Shown one piece after another: positions 22,066-32,326 of a stretch of 64,000 nt of DNA (position 1 is the stretch's first letter; the number at the start of each line of letters is the position of its first letter). Source of the DNA: Agrypnia vestita (taxonomy: Eukaryota > Arthropoda > Insecta > Trichoptera > Phryganeidae); assembly GCA_016648135.1 (NCBI GenBank), contig JADDOH010010104.1, positions 1 to 64,000 of the forward strand, in the 5' to 3' direction. The notes under the pieces were generated by a model. The model ran no database searches and had not been told where the DNA came from. It worked only from the letters and a program-made list of their open reading frames with translations. Position numbers and translations under genes: made by a program.

Positions 22066-22711
22066 TTCATTTTTAAAGTTTTAATTCCTACAAAGGAGTA
22101 ATGGTTCTGGGCTGCGCTTGTTTTATATTTGGGTGTTTTTAGATTTAGAAATGATCTTGTGATGTTGTAGACCTGGAAGTTAGAGAATCCATAATGATGT
22201 TTTTTAAAAGAATTCCATATCAGGTAGGCAAATTAGAATAATTCTTGGAATAATTGATTTGTAGGGTAGGTACTGTTTTTTTTAATAGTAGTAGATTGTT
22301 ATGATATCGCAAACCAATGATAATAGACCCATTCATTTGGTGTGAGACTCGCTGTTTGTTAATGATTCGTGATTTGTTAATGTTAACATACGTATGACCT
22401 TCTGAACAACAAAATGAAACTTACAGGATTTGTTAAGCATTAGCATACCTATCGTTGGATAGAAAATATTTTTTTTTATCTGGTCCCTTATTTGATATAT
22501 TCGACCTTGAAATCTGCTAAAATTAAATTTTGATGCCAAAAAAGTCATCAATCATAATACAATACTAATTCTTCATAGCTGGAAATTGTACTAGCTATAA
22601 CAATAAAAAAAAAGTTTCACCTTATTCTTCCAACCCCTAGTCACTTTAAAATGACATCAAAGTCGGTGATTATGTTTCCGAATTTGTCATATTTCAAGGT
22701 AATTAATCAAC

Positions 22712-22773
22712 TATATATATATAGATATATTATATATATATATAGTATATATATTATATATTATATATATATA
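22712..22773. repeat. (TA)n-rich palindromic microsatellite
   Basis: Alternating TATATA with occasional G/C interruptions (TATAGATATATTATATA). It is self-complementary throughout and abuts the predicted Helitron 5' end. Confidence 0.8.
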
Positions 22774-24170
22774 TCTATTTAATATATATATATAAAGAAA
22801 CCCGTGTTTCCTTATCCGCCAAGTTTTCTTCACAAACAGGTACTACCACCCCCTAGAGGTTATGGTGGTGGATAGCCCTTGGTGTCCCATTGAAAATGTG
22901 CGAGTTTGGTGGGGGTGGCTGAGCGTGGGTGGGAGTGGGTGACGAAAATGTGCATTCTAGCACATTTTTTTGTTATGGGAAGGCCGAAAATACTTCAGAT
23001 TGTTCCAGAAGGGGCCCGCCGACTGTGTCGGTAAGTCTAGAAGGTTCCGGAAAAATCCGCTCTAGAAAGTTCTGGAAGGAGAACGTTCTAGAAAATTCAC
23101 AAAAGTTCTATAAGGTTCCAAACTAAGTGGCGAAGTGTGCCGGTGAGTCAAGAATGTTTTAGAATGTCCAGTAAAGCTTTAGAAAGTTCTGGAAGTGTTC
23201 AAGAAGATTCCCGAAAATTCTGTAAGGCTCCAAACTAGGAGGTGAGTCGAGAAGGTTCCAGAACGTTTGATAAAGGTCTGTAAAATTCTGGTGGTGGAGT
23301 GTGTCTGTGATTCTATAAGGTTCCAGACCGTTTGATAATGTTCAAGAATGTTCTGGATGGAGAACGTTCTAGAAGATTTACGAAAGTTCTATAACGTTCC
23401 AAATAGTGTGGCGGAGTGTGTCTGTGAGTCTAGAAGGTTCCAGAATGTTCGGTAAAACTCTAAAAATTTCTGGAAAGAGAATGTTCTAGAAGATTCCTAT
23501 ATGTTCTATAAGGTTCCAAACTGAGTGGCGGAGTATGTCGGTGAGTCTAGAAGGTTCCAGAACGTTCATTAGGTTCTCGAATGCTTTGGTTCTGGAAGGA
23601 GAAAGTTTAAATAGGTTCTATGAGGTTCCAAACTGTGTGCCTGAGATCATCGGTGAGTCTAGAAGTTTCCAGAAGATTAAGAAAAGTTTCCAGAATGCTC
23701 TAGAAAGTTCTGGATGGAGGAAGTTCTATAAGTTTCCAAACTGTCAGCCAGTTTTAATGGTTCCGGAAAGTTCTAGAGGGTTCGAGTATACTCTAAAAGG
23801 TTCTGGAGGGAGAAATTTCTACAAGCTATCAGAAATATCTATAAGGTTCCATACTGAGTGGGGGAGTGCGTCGGTGGGTCCAGAGGTTCCAGAAAGAATT
23901 ATAATGCTTTAGAAGGTTCTGGAAAGGGAAAGTTCTAGAAGATTCCAGGAAGTTCTATAAGATTTCGGAATGCTCTAGAAAGTTTTGGAAAGTTCTCTCT
24001 AGAGTGTTATGATTGTGCGCTAAAATATCTGTTGATATTTTGGCAAAGCGAAGACGGTCCAGCAAGGCAATCCAATCACAGGTGCCGAAACCAGCAAAAA
24101 AGAGACGTCAACACAATTATTCTATGCTTACCGAATTATGGTCCCGAGCGAAGCTGGGCCAACCAGCTAG
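22774..24170 (+). mobile_element. Probable non-autonomous Helitron carrying an HSE-like satellite
   Basis: The 5' end reads A|TCTATTTAATATATAT followed by AAAGAAACCCGTGTTTCC. The 3' end is a hairpin GCTGG-GCCAA-CCAGC (24153-24167) running into CTAG|T. TC...CTAG termini, a subterminal 3' hairpin and insertion between A and T are the Helitron rules. There is no Rep/helicase coding. About 1 kb of the interior is a degenerate tandem array (next entry). Ends were chosen by eye and the 5' one is less certain because it borders a TA-rich tract. Confidence 0.55.
22985..24005 (+). repeat. Degenerate ~110-bp tandem array dense in heat-shock-element-like modules
   Basis: Units start near (C/T)GGTGAGTCTAGAAGGTTCC at about 23029, 23141, 23232, 23305, 23419, 23540, 23651 and 23871, a spacing near 110 bp. 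They are built from TCTAGAA, TTCCAGAA and GAACGTTC. Perfect GAAnnTTCnnGAA triplets include 23040-23052 and 23065-23077. Four-module runs occur at 23081-23098 (GAACGTTCTAGAAAATTC) and 23550-23567 (GAAGGTTCCAGAACGTTC). These satisfy the heat-shock factor binding rule. Partial units have lost single bases. Confidence 0.8.
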
Positions 24171-24836
24171 TGTCAAAGGATAAATATAATTTCTTAACAT
24201 TTTCTATTACATTATTGTATATTCTATAGGTTTGTGAAAACCGGAAACTTTTATCTTTTATGAGAGAAGACGTACAACATTCTTCATTCTCAAAGCAATA
24301 TAGACATATTTTCGGACTGAAAATCGGAATTCAAAAATAATATTTTATTGCAATTGACAATATGATCAGTGATGCAGCGGATAAACAACCTCTTTGTGTG
24401 ATTATGCCTTTGTACAATCTTGTCTTATTGCAGCATGAATACTACATGACCACGTGGGTAGACAAAGCATATGCATACTAACTGCATCTAGACTAAAATA
24501 TAATATATGATTTAAATAAATATACGATGACAATATTGTTTATGATATATTTAGATGAAAATATATTGTACACCATGCATTAAATTTATGGGCATGTCAT
24601 GCCTGTGTTTGTGCTAATCTAAATAAACACTTTTTTTTTTTTTTCATAACTTTAGCAAAGCTCCGTTTTTTCCTATCGCTGGAAGAAAATTGAGCTTAGA
24701 TACGAGATGATGGTAGATAAAAATAAAATAAAAATTGTTTTGAGCTATGTAAGGGTCTACCTATGGTGAAAAATAAAAAAAAATCTGGATAGATTTAAAA
24801 TTAGGTTCTAGTGCCAACTCTTATGGATAAAAGTGA
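24171..24836. other. AT-rich DNA without recognised features
   Basis: No gene, RNA or repeat pair recognised. A T-run at 24636-24650 and ordinary AT-rich sequence. Confidence 0.5.
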
Positions 24837-25049
24837 AGCCTGAAATTGGCAAAAAAGGAATGAAAGCAGACTGAATGCGGTGGAAATGCGATCACTGAGG
24901 CGCGTGTGTGGAAAATCTTTAGTCGATAGAGTGAGGAATGAACAGATTAGAAGTGAATGTAATGCTGGCTGCAGTGTGGTAGATAGAATAAAGAACGGAA
25001 TGCTGTGGTGGTTTGGTCACGTAGGACGATGAATTCAATTCGAATGGTC

Positions 25050-25150
25050 AATTCAATCCAATTTATCTATTTTTTATATGACGTTTACAAAACAAATATA
25101 TAGAAAATAAAGAAAAAACAAAATAGAGAAAACAAACGACAAAATATCAA
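25050..25150. mobile_element. Short insert inside the LINE, LINE-tail-like
   Basis: Starts AATTCAATCCAATTTATCTA and runs through GACGTTTACAAAACAAA. It resembles the plus-strand view of the LINE tail at 59375-59430 (CAATTCAATTTTATTTTTGT, ACATTTACACAACAAAA). It interrupts the RTE-like frame between ...SIRMV and (Y)RAG. Confidence 0.45.
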
Positions 25151-25285
25151 ACATATAGGGCAGGTATTGAAGGTAACAGGAATAGAGGGCGTCCGCAAAG
25201 ATACGCGTCCGTTGATAAGATTATACAAATATTAGAGGATGGCCATGTTGAAAGCCTCAACAACCATAGAGCATGCATAAGTAGC

Positions 25286-25474
25286 TTGTTGGTCTTGTGA
25301 TTAGGACTCTCGCCTCGTGATCCAAAGGTCGCAGGTTCGAATCTCACTCCAGACAAGCAAGTTAGTCCTATTTTCACAGCACAAGCGTTTAGCTTTATTT
25401 GAAAATAGTAAGAATATTGATGACACGAATTCCGTGTTCGCATCTCTATTTTTTTAAAATAAATAAATAAATAT
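25286..25474 (+). mobile_element. SINE family B (tRNA-derived), full-length, with target duplication
   Basis: Head TTGGTCTTGTGATTAGGACTC, with B box GGTTCGAATCTC. Body AAGCAAGTTAGTCC, CACAGCACAAGCGTTTAGC, GAAAATAGTAAGAATATTGA, then TTCCGTGTTCGCATCTCT and an (AAAT)n tail. It is flanked by GTAGC at 25281-25285 and 25475-25479. The host LINE reading frame and the uninterrupted relative at 41.7 kb confirm it as an insertion. Confidence 0.85.
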
Positions 25475-25559
25475 GTAGCCGAAGCAAAAGTAGTATGAGA
25501 ATATGTCCTTCTATCCTCTCTGCCTACGGCGTGATGGTTAGTTAGTTAGTTAGGTGATT

Positions 25560-26039
25560 TCGTATTAAATGACTCGTCACTGAATCTGTTCAAGCTTGAT
25601 GTAAGACTACGAAAAGCGAACAATCCGTATTATTGAGACGCGCTATTGAAGGATGTTCCCCTGCATCCTTTATATATTTCCTCGCTGATGAATCGGATTT
25701 TGTACGTGGTGTGTGATTATCGGAGCTCTCACAATTCATATCTTCCGTCCCATTTATCAACATTAATAATTAATTTTAGTGAGTGACTACGGTATAGATT
25801 GACGATCGCTCGGTGTCATTGATGTTACAGAGAATTAATCAAAAGCAGGTCTGGAACTTTGAGGCTACGTACAGGGGGCGGCACTTATCGGCAAGGCATC
25901 CAAGTGTGGCTGGAAACGTGATGATAAGGGAAACTGGTGCGTAAGTGATACGAATTCCATGGCCGAATGCGATTTATGAAACCTTCGTTGTGTATTTTTT
26001 AAAACTGTTTTTTAACATTATCATTAAATTAGATAAAAA
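25560..26039. other. Unique-looking non-coding island
   Basis: Balanced composition, no repeat partner and no family-like frame. Contains AATTAATTTTAGTGAGTGAC, GCTCGGTGTCATTGATG and AGGGGGCGGCACTTATCGG. A candidate intronic regulatory element or an unrecognised old repeat. Confidence 0.25.
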
Positions 26040-26284
26040 AAACATTAATTTTGTTACCTCTACGTGAGGGTAATAATTTAATAAGTAAAGGTGATAATAT
26101 AAATAATTTTCAAAGATATGAAATTAAAGGAAATTTTAATTTGCTTAACCATATTACTTTCATTAACTCTTCTCCCCTTCTGTCAATATTCCCGTTACAA
26201 ACACCCATTTTATTTTATCAGTACCTAATCATTGTAAAAATTCTATATTTGAAAGTCGGCAGCTTAATACTTCACTGTAGATGA
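26040..26284 (+). pseudogene. PLE Pol C-terminal remnant
   Basis: Plus-strand frame ends NFNLLNHITFINSSPLLSIF, then PLQTPILFYQY and ...LILHCR before TAG. The N-L-L-N-x-I-T...SSPLLSIF part matches NIINIQVPPITSPLLSIL at 18.5 kb and INNITCQSTSPLLELF at 12.95 kb. It runs directly into the hammerhead-like motif at 26272-26314. Homology is limited to this tail, so confidence is moderate. Confidence 0.45.
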
Positions 26285-26314
26285 GGGATTCTATTACTCT
26301 CGAAACATGGTAAA
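26272..26314 (+). ncRNA. Hammerhead-like motif with disrupted first box
   Basis: CTGTAGATGA in place of CTGATGA, then stem II GAGGG/CTCTC around a 9-base loop, GAAA, and ACATGG. Stem II and GAAA are sound but the first box has a three-base insertion, so it should not cleave. Confidence 0.5.
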
Positions 26315-26328
26315 ATATAAATATATCA

Positions 26329-26400
26329 TAATTAAACTAGTTAACTTTCTTTACACCACTAAAATTTTAGTGGTATAAACAAAGTTAACTAGTTTAATTA
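26329..26400. repeat. 72-bp palindrome with no spacer
   Basis: Left arm 26329-26364 and right arm 26365-26400 are reverse complements with two mismatches in 36 (centre CACTAAAA|TTTTAGTG; outer TAATTAAACTAG). It begins 15 bp after the PLE hammerhead-like motif, so it is most simply the snap-back junction of a PLE. Confidence 0.85.
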
Positions 26401-27053
26401 TATTCATAATGAATAACCACAAAGTAATAGCAAAATACAACAGTATATAAATATATTATTAAATTCACGTTGAAGTAACAAAGTTGATGTTTTTCACCCA
26501 ATTTAAAATACATGCTCTTTGCAAAAAAACTTAATTGTCATTTAACCAAAAGATTATTTAAACGATTGAAAATTTGTAATGAATTTAAACACTATTTTTT
26601 TTGAAAATAAGAGCTCTGAATTCTGAATGAAACCTTTTGCAAAAATTTCAGAAACCGTTTTATTGAATTTCTTCCTTTTGTCTATGGTTTGTCAAAATGA
26701 ACGGTGAAATTTCGAAAATTTTAACTTTTTTATTAAATACTTGCAATAAAAGTAATGTTATTTAATTTTTGTAATCAGGAAACGTAACTTTGCCAAGAAA
26801 AATGTCCTTGCGAAAATCGGAGAATCTACCGTATTCTTAAATATGTATAGTCTTACCTTTGCTTCCGGCAACGCTGCGTTACTGTTGATGGTATGTCTTT
26901 GTAAAAAGCTTCTTATTTTTTCCCAGCGATAAAATATGCTAAATATCTGGTAGAGGAATTTATACGATAGAAAATTGGATATATAGGGGAAAGTAGGCAT
27001 CAAAGACTCATTCCATCTCATTGTTATAGGAACGGTTACTCTCACATCAGTTT
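26401..27053. other. AT-rich DNA without recognised features
   Basis: The 95-codon minus-strand open stretch at 26758-27045 has no family signature and no splice context. No repeat pair was found. Confidence 0.45.
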
Positions 27054-27570
27054 TCTATGCTAATATTAAAAAGAGGAAAGATTTGATTGTTTGTTTGAAT
27101 AGAATAGGCTCCGAAACTACTGGACCGATTTTTTTTTTTTCACATTTAGAATCCTACATTATCCCTGATGAACATAGGCGATAGAATATTTTCAAAAAAG
27201 TTAGGTATCCGTATGAAAACTTAGATAATGCAACCCAACGTGTGAAAAAAATACAAAAAAAACTTATATCGCGTACGCTGCGGAAATTATTGACAATAGA
27301 GCATAGTGATGTACTACAGTTTTATAGAAGACATCAATATATACAAAAAAGTCTGTGATACCACATGTCTAACTGTTACAGTTATGTCACAATAACTACA
27401 TTATTCGTACCTGGGTATTAATCCTTATCCAAATAAATCACTTCGTATTCAGGCTATATCACTATCTGTAAATTACTTTTTGAATTAGGTATACCATTCC
27501 CAAGTTCTATGTATTTTAAAATTTATAATTTTTTAATTTTTTTTTAAATACCCGTGCGAAGCCGGGTTAG
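27054..27570 (+). mobile_element. Non-autonomous Helitron
   Basis: The 5' end TCTATGCTAATATTAAAAAGAGG is the usual insect Helitron start. It is followed by the familiar GGCTCCGAAACTACTGGACC-type body and ATTATCCCTGATGAACATAGG. The 3' end is the hairpin ACCCG-TGCGAAG-CCGGGT followed by TAGT, slightly off the CTAG-T consensus. No coding. Confidence 0.65.
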
Positions 27571-28335
27571 TTATCAATAAAGTAACTCACGTATGACTTA
27601 TTCCGATATTTACTTCCTTTCTGTGTCCGTAGGGATTAAAGTTTATTGACATTTAATGATCAAATATACACTTAGTAAACGATGACCCTCCGAGATACCC
27701 ACACATGCGGTTCAAAAGTATACCCCTCACAACCAGGGGTATACCTTTGAGAAAGACGAGAAAAACTTCATTAGTACCTGTGTAAGAGTGAAAGATGCCA
27801 CACGAGAAGGCATAGACAGCAGCCATGTCATGATGTTGATGATGATTATTATTATAGGCGATGGGGTGAATAAAGGGGGTGCGGATAAGTGTGTTTTTAT
27901 TTCCGTCTCGTTCTCGCTTGTAATGAAATAAATGAACCCTTGAGCGGGTACTAATGACGTGGAATGTCATGAATAAATAAGGAAACACCGACTCATCAAT
28001 TAACAGCGTATCCCTTAAGGGTAGCAGTGCACAACCATTGGTGGACGAAAAATAAATAAAATCGTGTTTACTCTAAACAAGGGTGAGAAAGGACGTATTA
28101 TTAACGGAGCCAATGTAAACAGAAATTTGTGTCTTTCGTGTACAAGAATCAAAATACTAATAATGTAGTTATTATTGTCGCTGTCAGTATTTGTTTGCCC
28201 CGCTCTATTTTTCGATTCTGACGTTAGTTTTTCAAATATTTTTTAGTTATGTCAGTCATCTTTTTATTTAAGGGATAGTGATAACCAGTTATGTAATTGA
28301 ATGTTTCGGCGTTAACATTGTGGAAATCCATTATT
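27571..28335. other. No supported gene
   Basis: A 111-codon minus-strand stretch (27653-27988) is open but has no recognisable domain. A local inverted/near-duplicate AGTATACCCCTCACAACCAG then GGGTATACC occurs at 27718-27749. The rest is plain. Confidence 0.4.
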
Positions 28336-28475
28336 AACAAATTATGAAATGAAACACTGAACTTTGTTTTTTTTCACTATTTTATATTTGAGACTTGTTA
28401 CACTACATGTTTCGTAAACGTCCGTTTTCAATCTTAATTCACCTGATGAAGGAATTTATTTCATAATTTGTTAAT
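28336..28475 (-). mobile_element. PLE terminal repeat foldback with scrambled hammerhead
   Basis: Bases 28340-28436 match the PLE tail and hammerhead at 11880-11960 (AAATGAAAC..., CACTATTTTATATTTGAG, ACATGTTTCGTAAACGTCCG). The final part, however, is inverted: CTTAATTCACCTGATGAAGG appears on the plus strand, where the 12-kb copy has its reverse complement. The outer sequences also pair (TTAACAAATTATGAAAT against ATTTCATAATTTGTTAA at 28457-28474). The result is a 140-bp foldback in which the two hammerhead boxes are on opposite strands. Confidence 0.65.
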
Positions 28476-29132
28476 TACCAGTTAATAATCATTAAACGAA
28501 AACTAGGACTTTAAAAGGGGTGGAGAAAAGGCACTAGTTAATTAATTCTCTTAATTATTACAAATTAGAATCTTGATTAATCGATTAAAATATTTTTTCA
28601 AATTGTGGAATATTGCAGAAAATAGTCGAGGAAAAATAATGAACCAAAAAGGTCATAAGTGTATTTTTATAAGAAATAAATGTTACTCTTTTCTTTTTAG
28701 TAAATATATTTATGTAAATTTTCACGTTATATTTAAAAAATAAATTTTATTTTAATATTTTAAATTGCATCAAAAACAGTATAACCAGAGGTGGATGGTT
28801 ATTGATGATTGTGTTATGTCGCGTCATATTGACTTTCTATTCAACAATTCAACTGCAGCGAGAGATACATAGAAATAGCAACTTTCCTAGATTGCCACAC
28901 GGACCTTTATCTTCTTCTTATGAACTGTCAAAAAATGATCTCTACAACCTTTGAAGAAATTAAATTTTGTTATAACATATTATAATTACGGCTTTAATGA
29001 TAAAATCTGTTATTAATAGCAAAAAGCTATTTCCATTCATTTAAAATTGATGCGCTTAGAAAACGCATTTCTAGTTAAGAATAATTCGACATATAAAATA
29101 AATAAGGATCTTATATTAATATTATTCAAATT
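28476..29132. other. AT-rich DNA without recognised features
   Basis: No gene or repeat pair recognised. Confidence 0.5.
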
Positions 29133-29560
29133 TTAACGTACCAATCTTATGTCATATAAACTTAAATTTATCATAGATAAAGCCTTTGTTATCAGGTCAG
29201 CATATTGATTGTTTTTATGCACATAGTTTAAAGTAAGAACATTTTCAGAATACTTTTCTTTGATAAAATTGTACTTGATGTCAATATGTTTACAGCGCTT
29301 GAGAAAATCACTACTTTTAATCAAATTCAATGCACTTTGATTATCAATGTTTATGCACACAGAGCTTTGTTTGTATTCACTAATATCACTGAGTCATTTT
29401 TTAAACTATATGGCCTCAACGGATACGGTTTGCTGACGTTGAGTAGACCAAGTAATGGTTGCTCCGTTTTTGAGAAACATATATCCAGTTATAGATCGTC
29501 TAGTCTCAACCTTTCGAGCCACCGGCTACCAGATCACACGGCAAACGTTTTGACCACTAA
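29133..29560 (-). mobile_element. Ty1/Copia retrotransposon RNase H remnant
   Basis: Minus strand gives RRSITGYMFLKNGATITWST, then QRQQTVSVEA with a TAG where EAEY is expected. After a frame break it gives VCINIDNQSALNLIKSSDFL, KRCKHIDIKYNFIKE and YVHKNNQYADLITKAL. RRS-TGY-F...G-x-I-x-W-S-x-R-Q is the Copia RNase H start. DNQSAL...R-x-KHIDIKYHFI...N-Q-ADL-TK-L is its end. No LTRs or upstream RT were seen, so it is a short dead fragment. Confidence 0.82.
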
Positions 29561-30607
29561 ATATAATAAAAATAATAAGCCAATCCTTGTATTATAGGTA
29601 ATATTGCTCAAAAAACATCTGTGTTGGGTTCCACTTCACAGTACCTATAATATAAAATATGTGAAAATACTCCGAAAAAGATTCAGCATCCCTGTTATGA
29701 GATGAATCTCAGATGTGGGGTAGTTTTATAGCCGAAAGATATCGGAAGCTTTGATCTCGAATAAAGGCAGCATTGTCCCTTCTACTGTGAGACGAATGCG
29801 GGGAAGGAATATGATAATACCGATCTACCTGGACGGCGGGACTCGAGATTCCCAGGGAAATGTTATTCCTAATGGCAGTGATTCGTTAAAAAACATCTGT
29901 GCTACGATTTCTTCATTTTTATTTTTTTATTAGGGTCGATCGCCATCGCTGATCGCCATCAGCAGAGGTCCATTAGGACTGCTGGGTTCATTATTATGTG
30001 AACCTTGCAGAGAGATTCGAAATGTCGGACGGAGAGGTCAGAGATGTGCGGCAAAACAGCCTTGATATTCTCTATACGGCATTTTTAAGGGTTGTAAAAA
30101 CTAGGAGGATATTTTTGTTTAAGTAAATTAAATATGAAGCGTACTACCGGAAATACAATGTCCGGGTTCCGAGTACTTGTAGAAACTGTTTATTTTCGAT
30201 AGATAGATTTTCCCATGCATCTTACTAGGTGATTCTATTAAAAAAGCATTTTATTACAACGTTTTTATTATCATATTATATCATTCTGATATATTTACAT
30301 CTTATTCTACATAATAAGCAACAAACATTATACTACAAACGTGCTCTAGGACTAGTTGACTTCATAAAAGAGTTGATAAGAAATGCATGTGAAAATCTTA
30401 ATATAATAATTTCGTTATCTGTCTGTGAATCCGTAAATTCGTAACCTGCTGGAATCAAAATTTAAGATAGGGTGTTACAAGCAATCAGCGCACAGCTCAA
30501 GCAACTCGCAAATATCCAAATTACACGGTCTTATTTTTATATTATTATTTTATTATATTTAGTGTTAGGTTTAAGGGAACAGTCAATTATAAAAAATAAA
30601 AGATTTT
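29561..30607. other. No supported gene
   Basis: 29690-30060 is less AT-rich and has no repeat partner. The open stretch 29751-29933 lacks a domain or splice context. A short direct repeat GATCGCCATC-gct-GATCGCCATC lies at 29938-29960. Confidence 0.4.
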
Positions 30608-30665
30608 CTATTCCTGAATTTTCAGCTTCAAAATCCTGCAGTTATGTGTCCCGTGATTTTTCACG
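30608..30665 (+). repeat. Dispersed repeat H, copy 1
   Basis: TTCTATTCCTGAATTTTCAG, CTTCAAAATCCTGCAGTTAT, GTCCCGTGATTTTT recurs in inverse orientation at 53008-53070 with few changes. The family was not identified. Confidence 0.6.
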
Positions 30666-30818
30666 CGAGTACGGCTAGCATCTTATAATATATTATCGTA
30701 ATTTTAGCTGTAAGTATACCAATGTAAATGTGAAATTCATTCGATAATAAAAACTAAGCGTAAAGTATTATTTATCGAAAAAACTAACGAATCTGCATAA
30801 ATCTAAATTATAATTTTA

Positions 30819-30862
30819 AGCTTCGGCCGGTTTAGATATCGCTGTATCTTCGTCAGGACAGG
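30819..30862 (-). ncRNA. Decayed hammerhead-like motif
   Basis: Minus strand CTGACGA, stem II AGATA/TATCT around CAGCGA, then AAACCGGCCG where GAAAC is expected. The first box and stem II are intact; the G of the GAAA box is lost. Confidence 0.5.
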
Positions 30863-30997
30863 TGAAAAACTTTTATTACTATAGCATTGCTTTATTGTTA
30901 CTCTTATTATTATTGTGCGTCCGTCCTTAATTATTAATAATGATCAATGGTTTACATAAAAATTTAAGGTTTATATTATGGCCGTTCAAGATATTTG

Positions 30998-31140
30998 GGT
31001 ATTAAAATAAAACGGATATTTTATACGACGTGTAGATATTCGATTCTCGACGTTTCGTTGGAGTCACATCACAGCGTCTTATAACTACACATCCTTACGG
31101 TTCGTATAAAACATCTGATTTATTTCAGTTACCTAAATAT
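30998..31140. repeat. Foldback with hammerhead-like centre
   Basis: Arms 30998-31035 and 31098-31140 pair imperfectly (shared TTTTATACGA/TCGTATAAAA, AAATAAA). Minus strand between them reads CTGTGATGTGACTCCAACGA then AACGTCGAG, resembling a hammerhead with an insertion in box 1 and a minimal stem II. Similar in layout to the other PLE foldbacks, but weaker. Confidence 0.35.
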
Positions 31141-31624
31141 ACTAAATGTTTTTTTTAAAAATTAATTATTACGTCCTACTACAAAGTCATGCATCCTTCT
31201 TCATCGATTTACAAAGTCAACGCTATAGAATGTAAATTTGGCATAAAAATCAACCAATTTTTTTTGTTTAACCTTCGTTGTAAATTCCAATCGTGTTCGA
31301 GTGTGACGCACGAATGTCAACAATCGACTTCTTTTCTGAAAACTTAACGTGAAAGTAGGTACCTACTCTACTCCCACAACGACTGATGGGAAACTAAAAA
31401 TAGTTATCAAAGAAAAACCCCCAAGTTTCCGGATCCCTTCGTGGAATTCCAACTCGACATATAAATGCTTAAGGCGGCGAAAATAGTTTTTCTTTTGCGC
31501 ACATTTTTTTTATATATCGCAGTATTTTCTTGATTATTTAACAAAGGTGATAGTAAATTACGATTATTGCAATAAAAAAATCATATTCTACTATTTTATT
31601 CTTGTTTCTACGTAGTTTAATGTT

Positions 31625-31918
31625 CAATTCAAAAATAATACTTCGTTCATGAACGAACTGTTCTTTTTGAATTGTTCACTTTACTGAATGTTCAGTTCAC
31701 TTTCGCACTTTTACGAACAACCGTTCATTAACTCAGTAATCGTAAATTAAATTATTAAGATTTTTCGATGAACGAATGAACTATTCAAATTAAACTATCC
31801 TGCAATCTGTTTTGGTGGACGAATGATCGATTGAAAATGAATCGTTCAAATGAACGATTGAATGAACGTCATGATGAAAGATGGTTCAGTCAATTGAACG
31901 AAACATTCCATTTCTAGT
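31625..31918. repeat. GAACGAA/TTCGTTC-rich repeat, possibly a hAT-type element
   Basis: Dense, degenerate GAACGAA, GTTCA and TTCATT words on both strands make the block self-complementary in many registers. The right end CATTCCATTTCTAG mirrors the CTAGAGATGGG...GAATG start of the fragment at 3855. No target duplication proven. Confidence 0.4.
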
Positions 31919-32280
31919 TCTACGGCGAAAAGAGAACTTCAAAAAAATTAATATTGATTGATCGTCGTTAGTATAGTAAGGTTTTTAATTTTATCCTTTA
32001 TAGTGCTTTTATTTTTTTTAATGAGGAAACTTTTTTATATATTTTTTATAATTATTCTGAGGAGTTTAAAACTGTCTAATTAATGATGTTATATTTTATT
32101 TCTGGATAAGCTGTTTTCACAATAATATTTTAAGTTGGACCGGTAAGTAAGGCAAGTTTTTATTTATTAAAAATATCGATATGGAATACGGTATAAAGCT
32201 GAAATTCAAATTAGACCTTCGACGTGCTTCGATCCAGTGGTAGTCCATATTTTGTAATGTTTAATTAGTAGTTTGAAGTT

Positions 32281-32326
32281 TGAACCCTGAAGAAGGAACG
32301 ATAGTTCCGAAACCGTTTGGTGTTAT
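32281..32326 (+). ncRNA. Hammerhead ribozyme motif, intact core (CTGAAGA variant)
   Basis: CTGAAGA at 32287-32293 (N7 = A is allowed), perfect stem II GGAAC/GTTCC (32295-32299, 32304-32308) with a GATA loop, GAAA at 32309-32312, then ACCGTT as minimal stem III plus cleavage triplet. Stem I ACC/GGT can form with one bulged base. No PLE coding is recognised upstream. Confidence 0.65.

Larger units (their letters stand above)
24837..25555 (+). mobile_element. RTE-like LINE RT C-terminus, broken by two insertions
   Basis: The frame at 24870-25034 gives LNAVEMRSLRRVCGKSLVDR, then VRNEQIRSEC and NGMLWWFGHVGR, the classic LRR...DRVRN...WFGHV stretch of RTE-like/endonuclease-RT LINEs. After an insert (about 25050-25150) coding resumes as AGIEGNRNRGRPQRYASVDK, IIQILEDGHVESLNNHRAC. 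A SINE (25286-25474) then splits it from VAEAKVV near 25480. The undisrupted relative at 41600-41815 shows the original junction. The tail holds GTTAGTTAGTTAG. Dead copy. Confidence 0.75.

Noticed and set aside
23535..23912. 125-codon plus-strand frame
   Set aside because: Lies wholly inside the HSE-like satellite. The frame stays open because of the repeat period and has repeat-derived serine/glycine-rich composition.
26758..27045. 95-codon minus-strand frame
   Set aside because: No family motif, no splice context, and its composition fits chance in AT-rich DNA.
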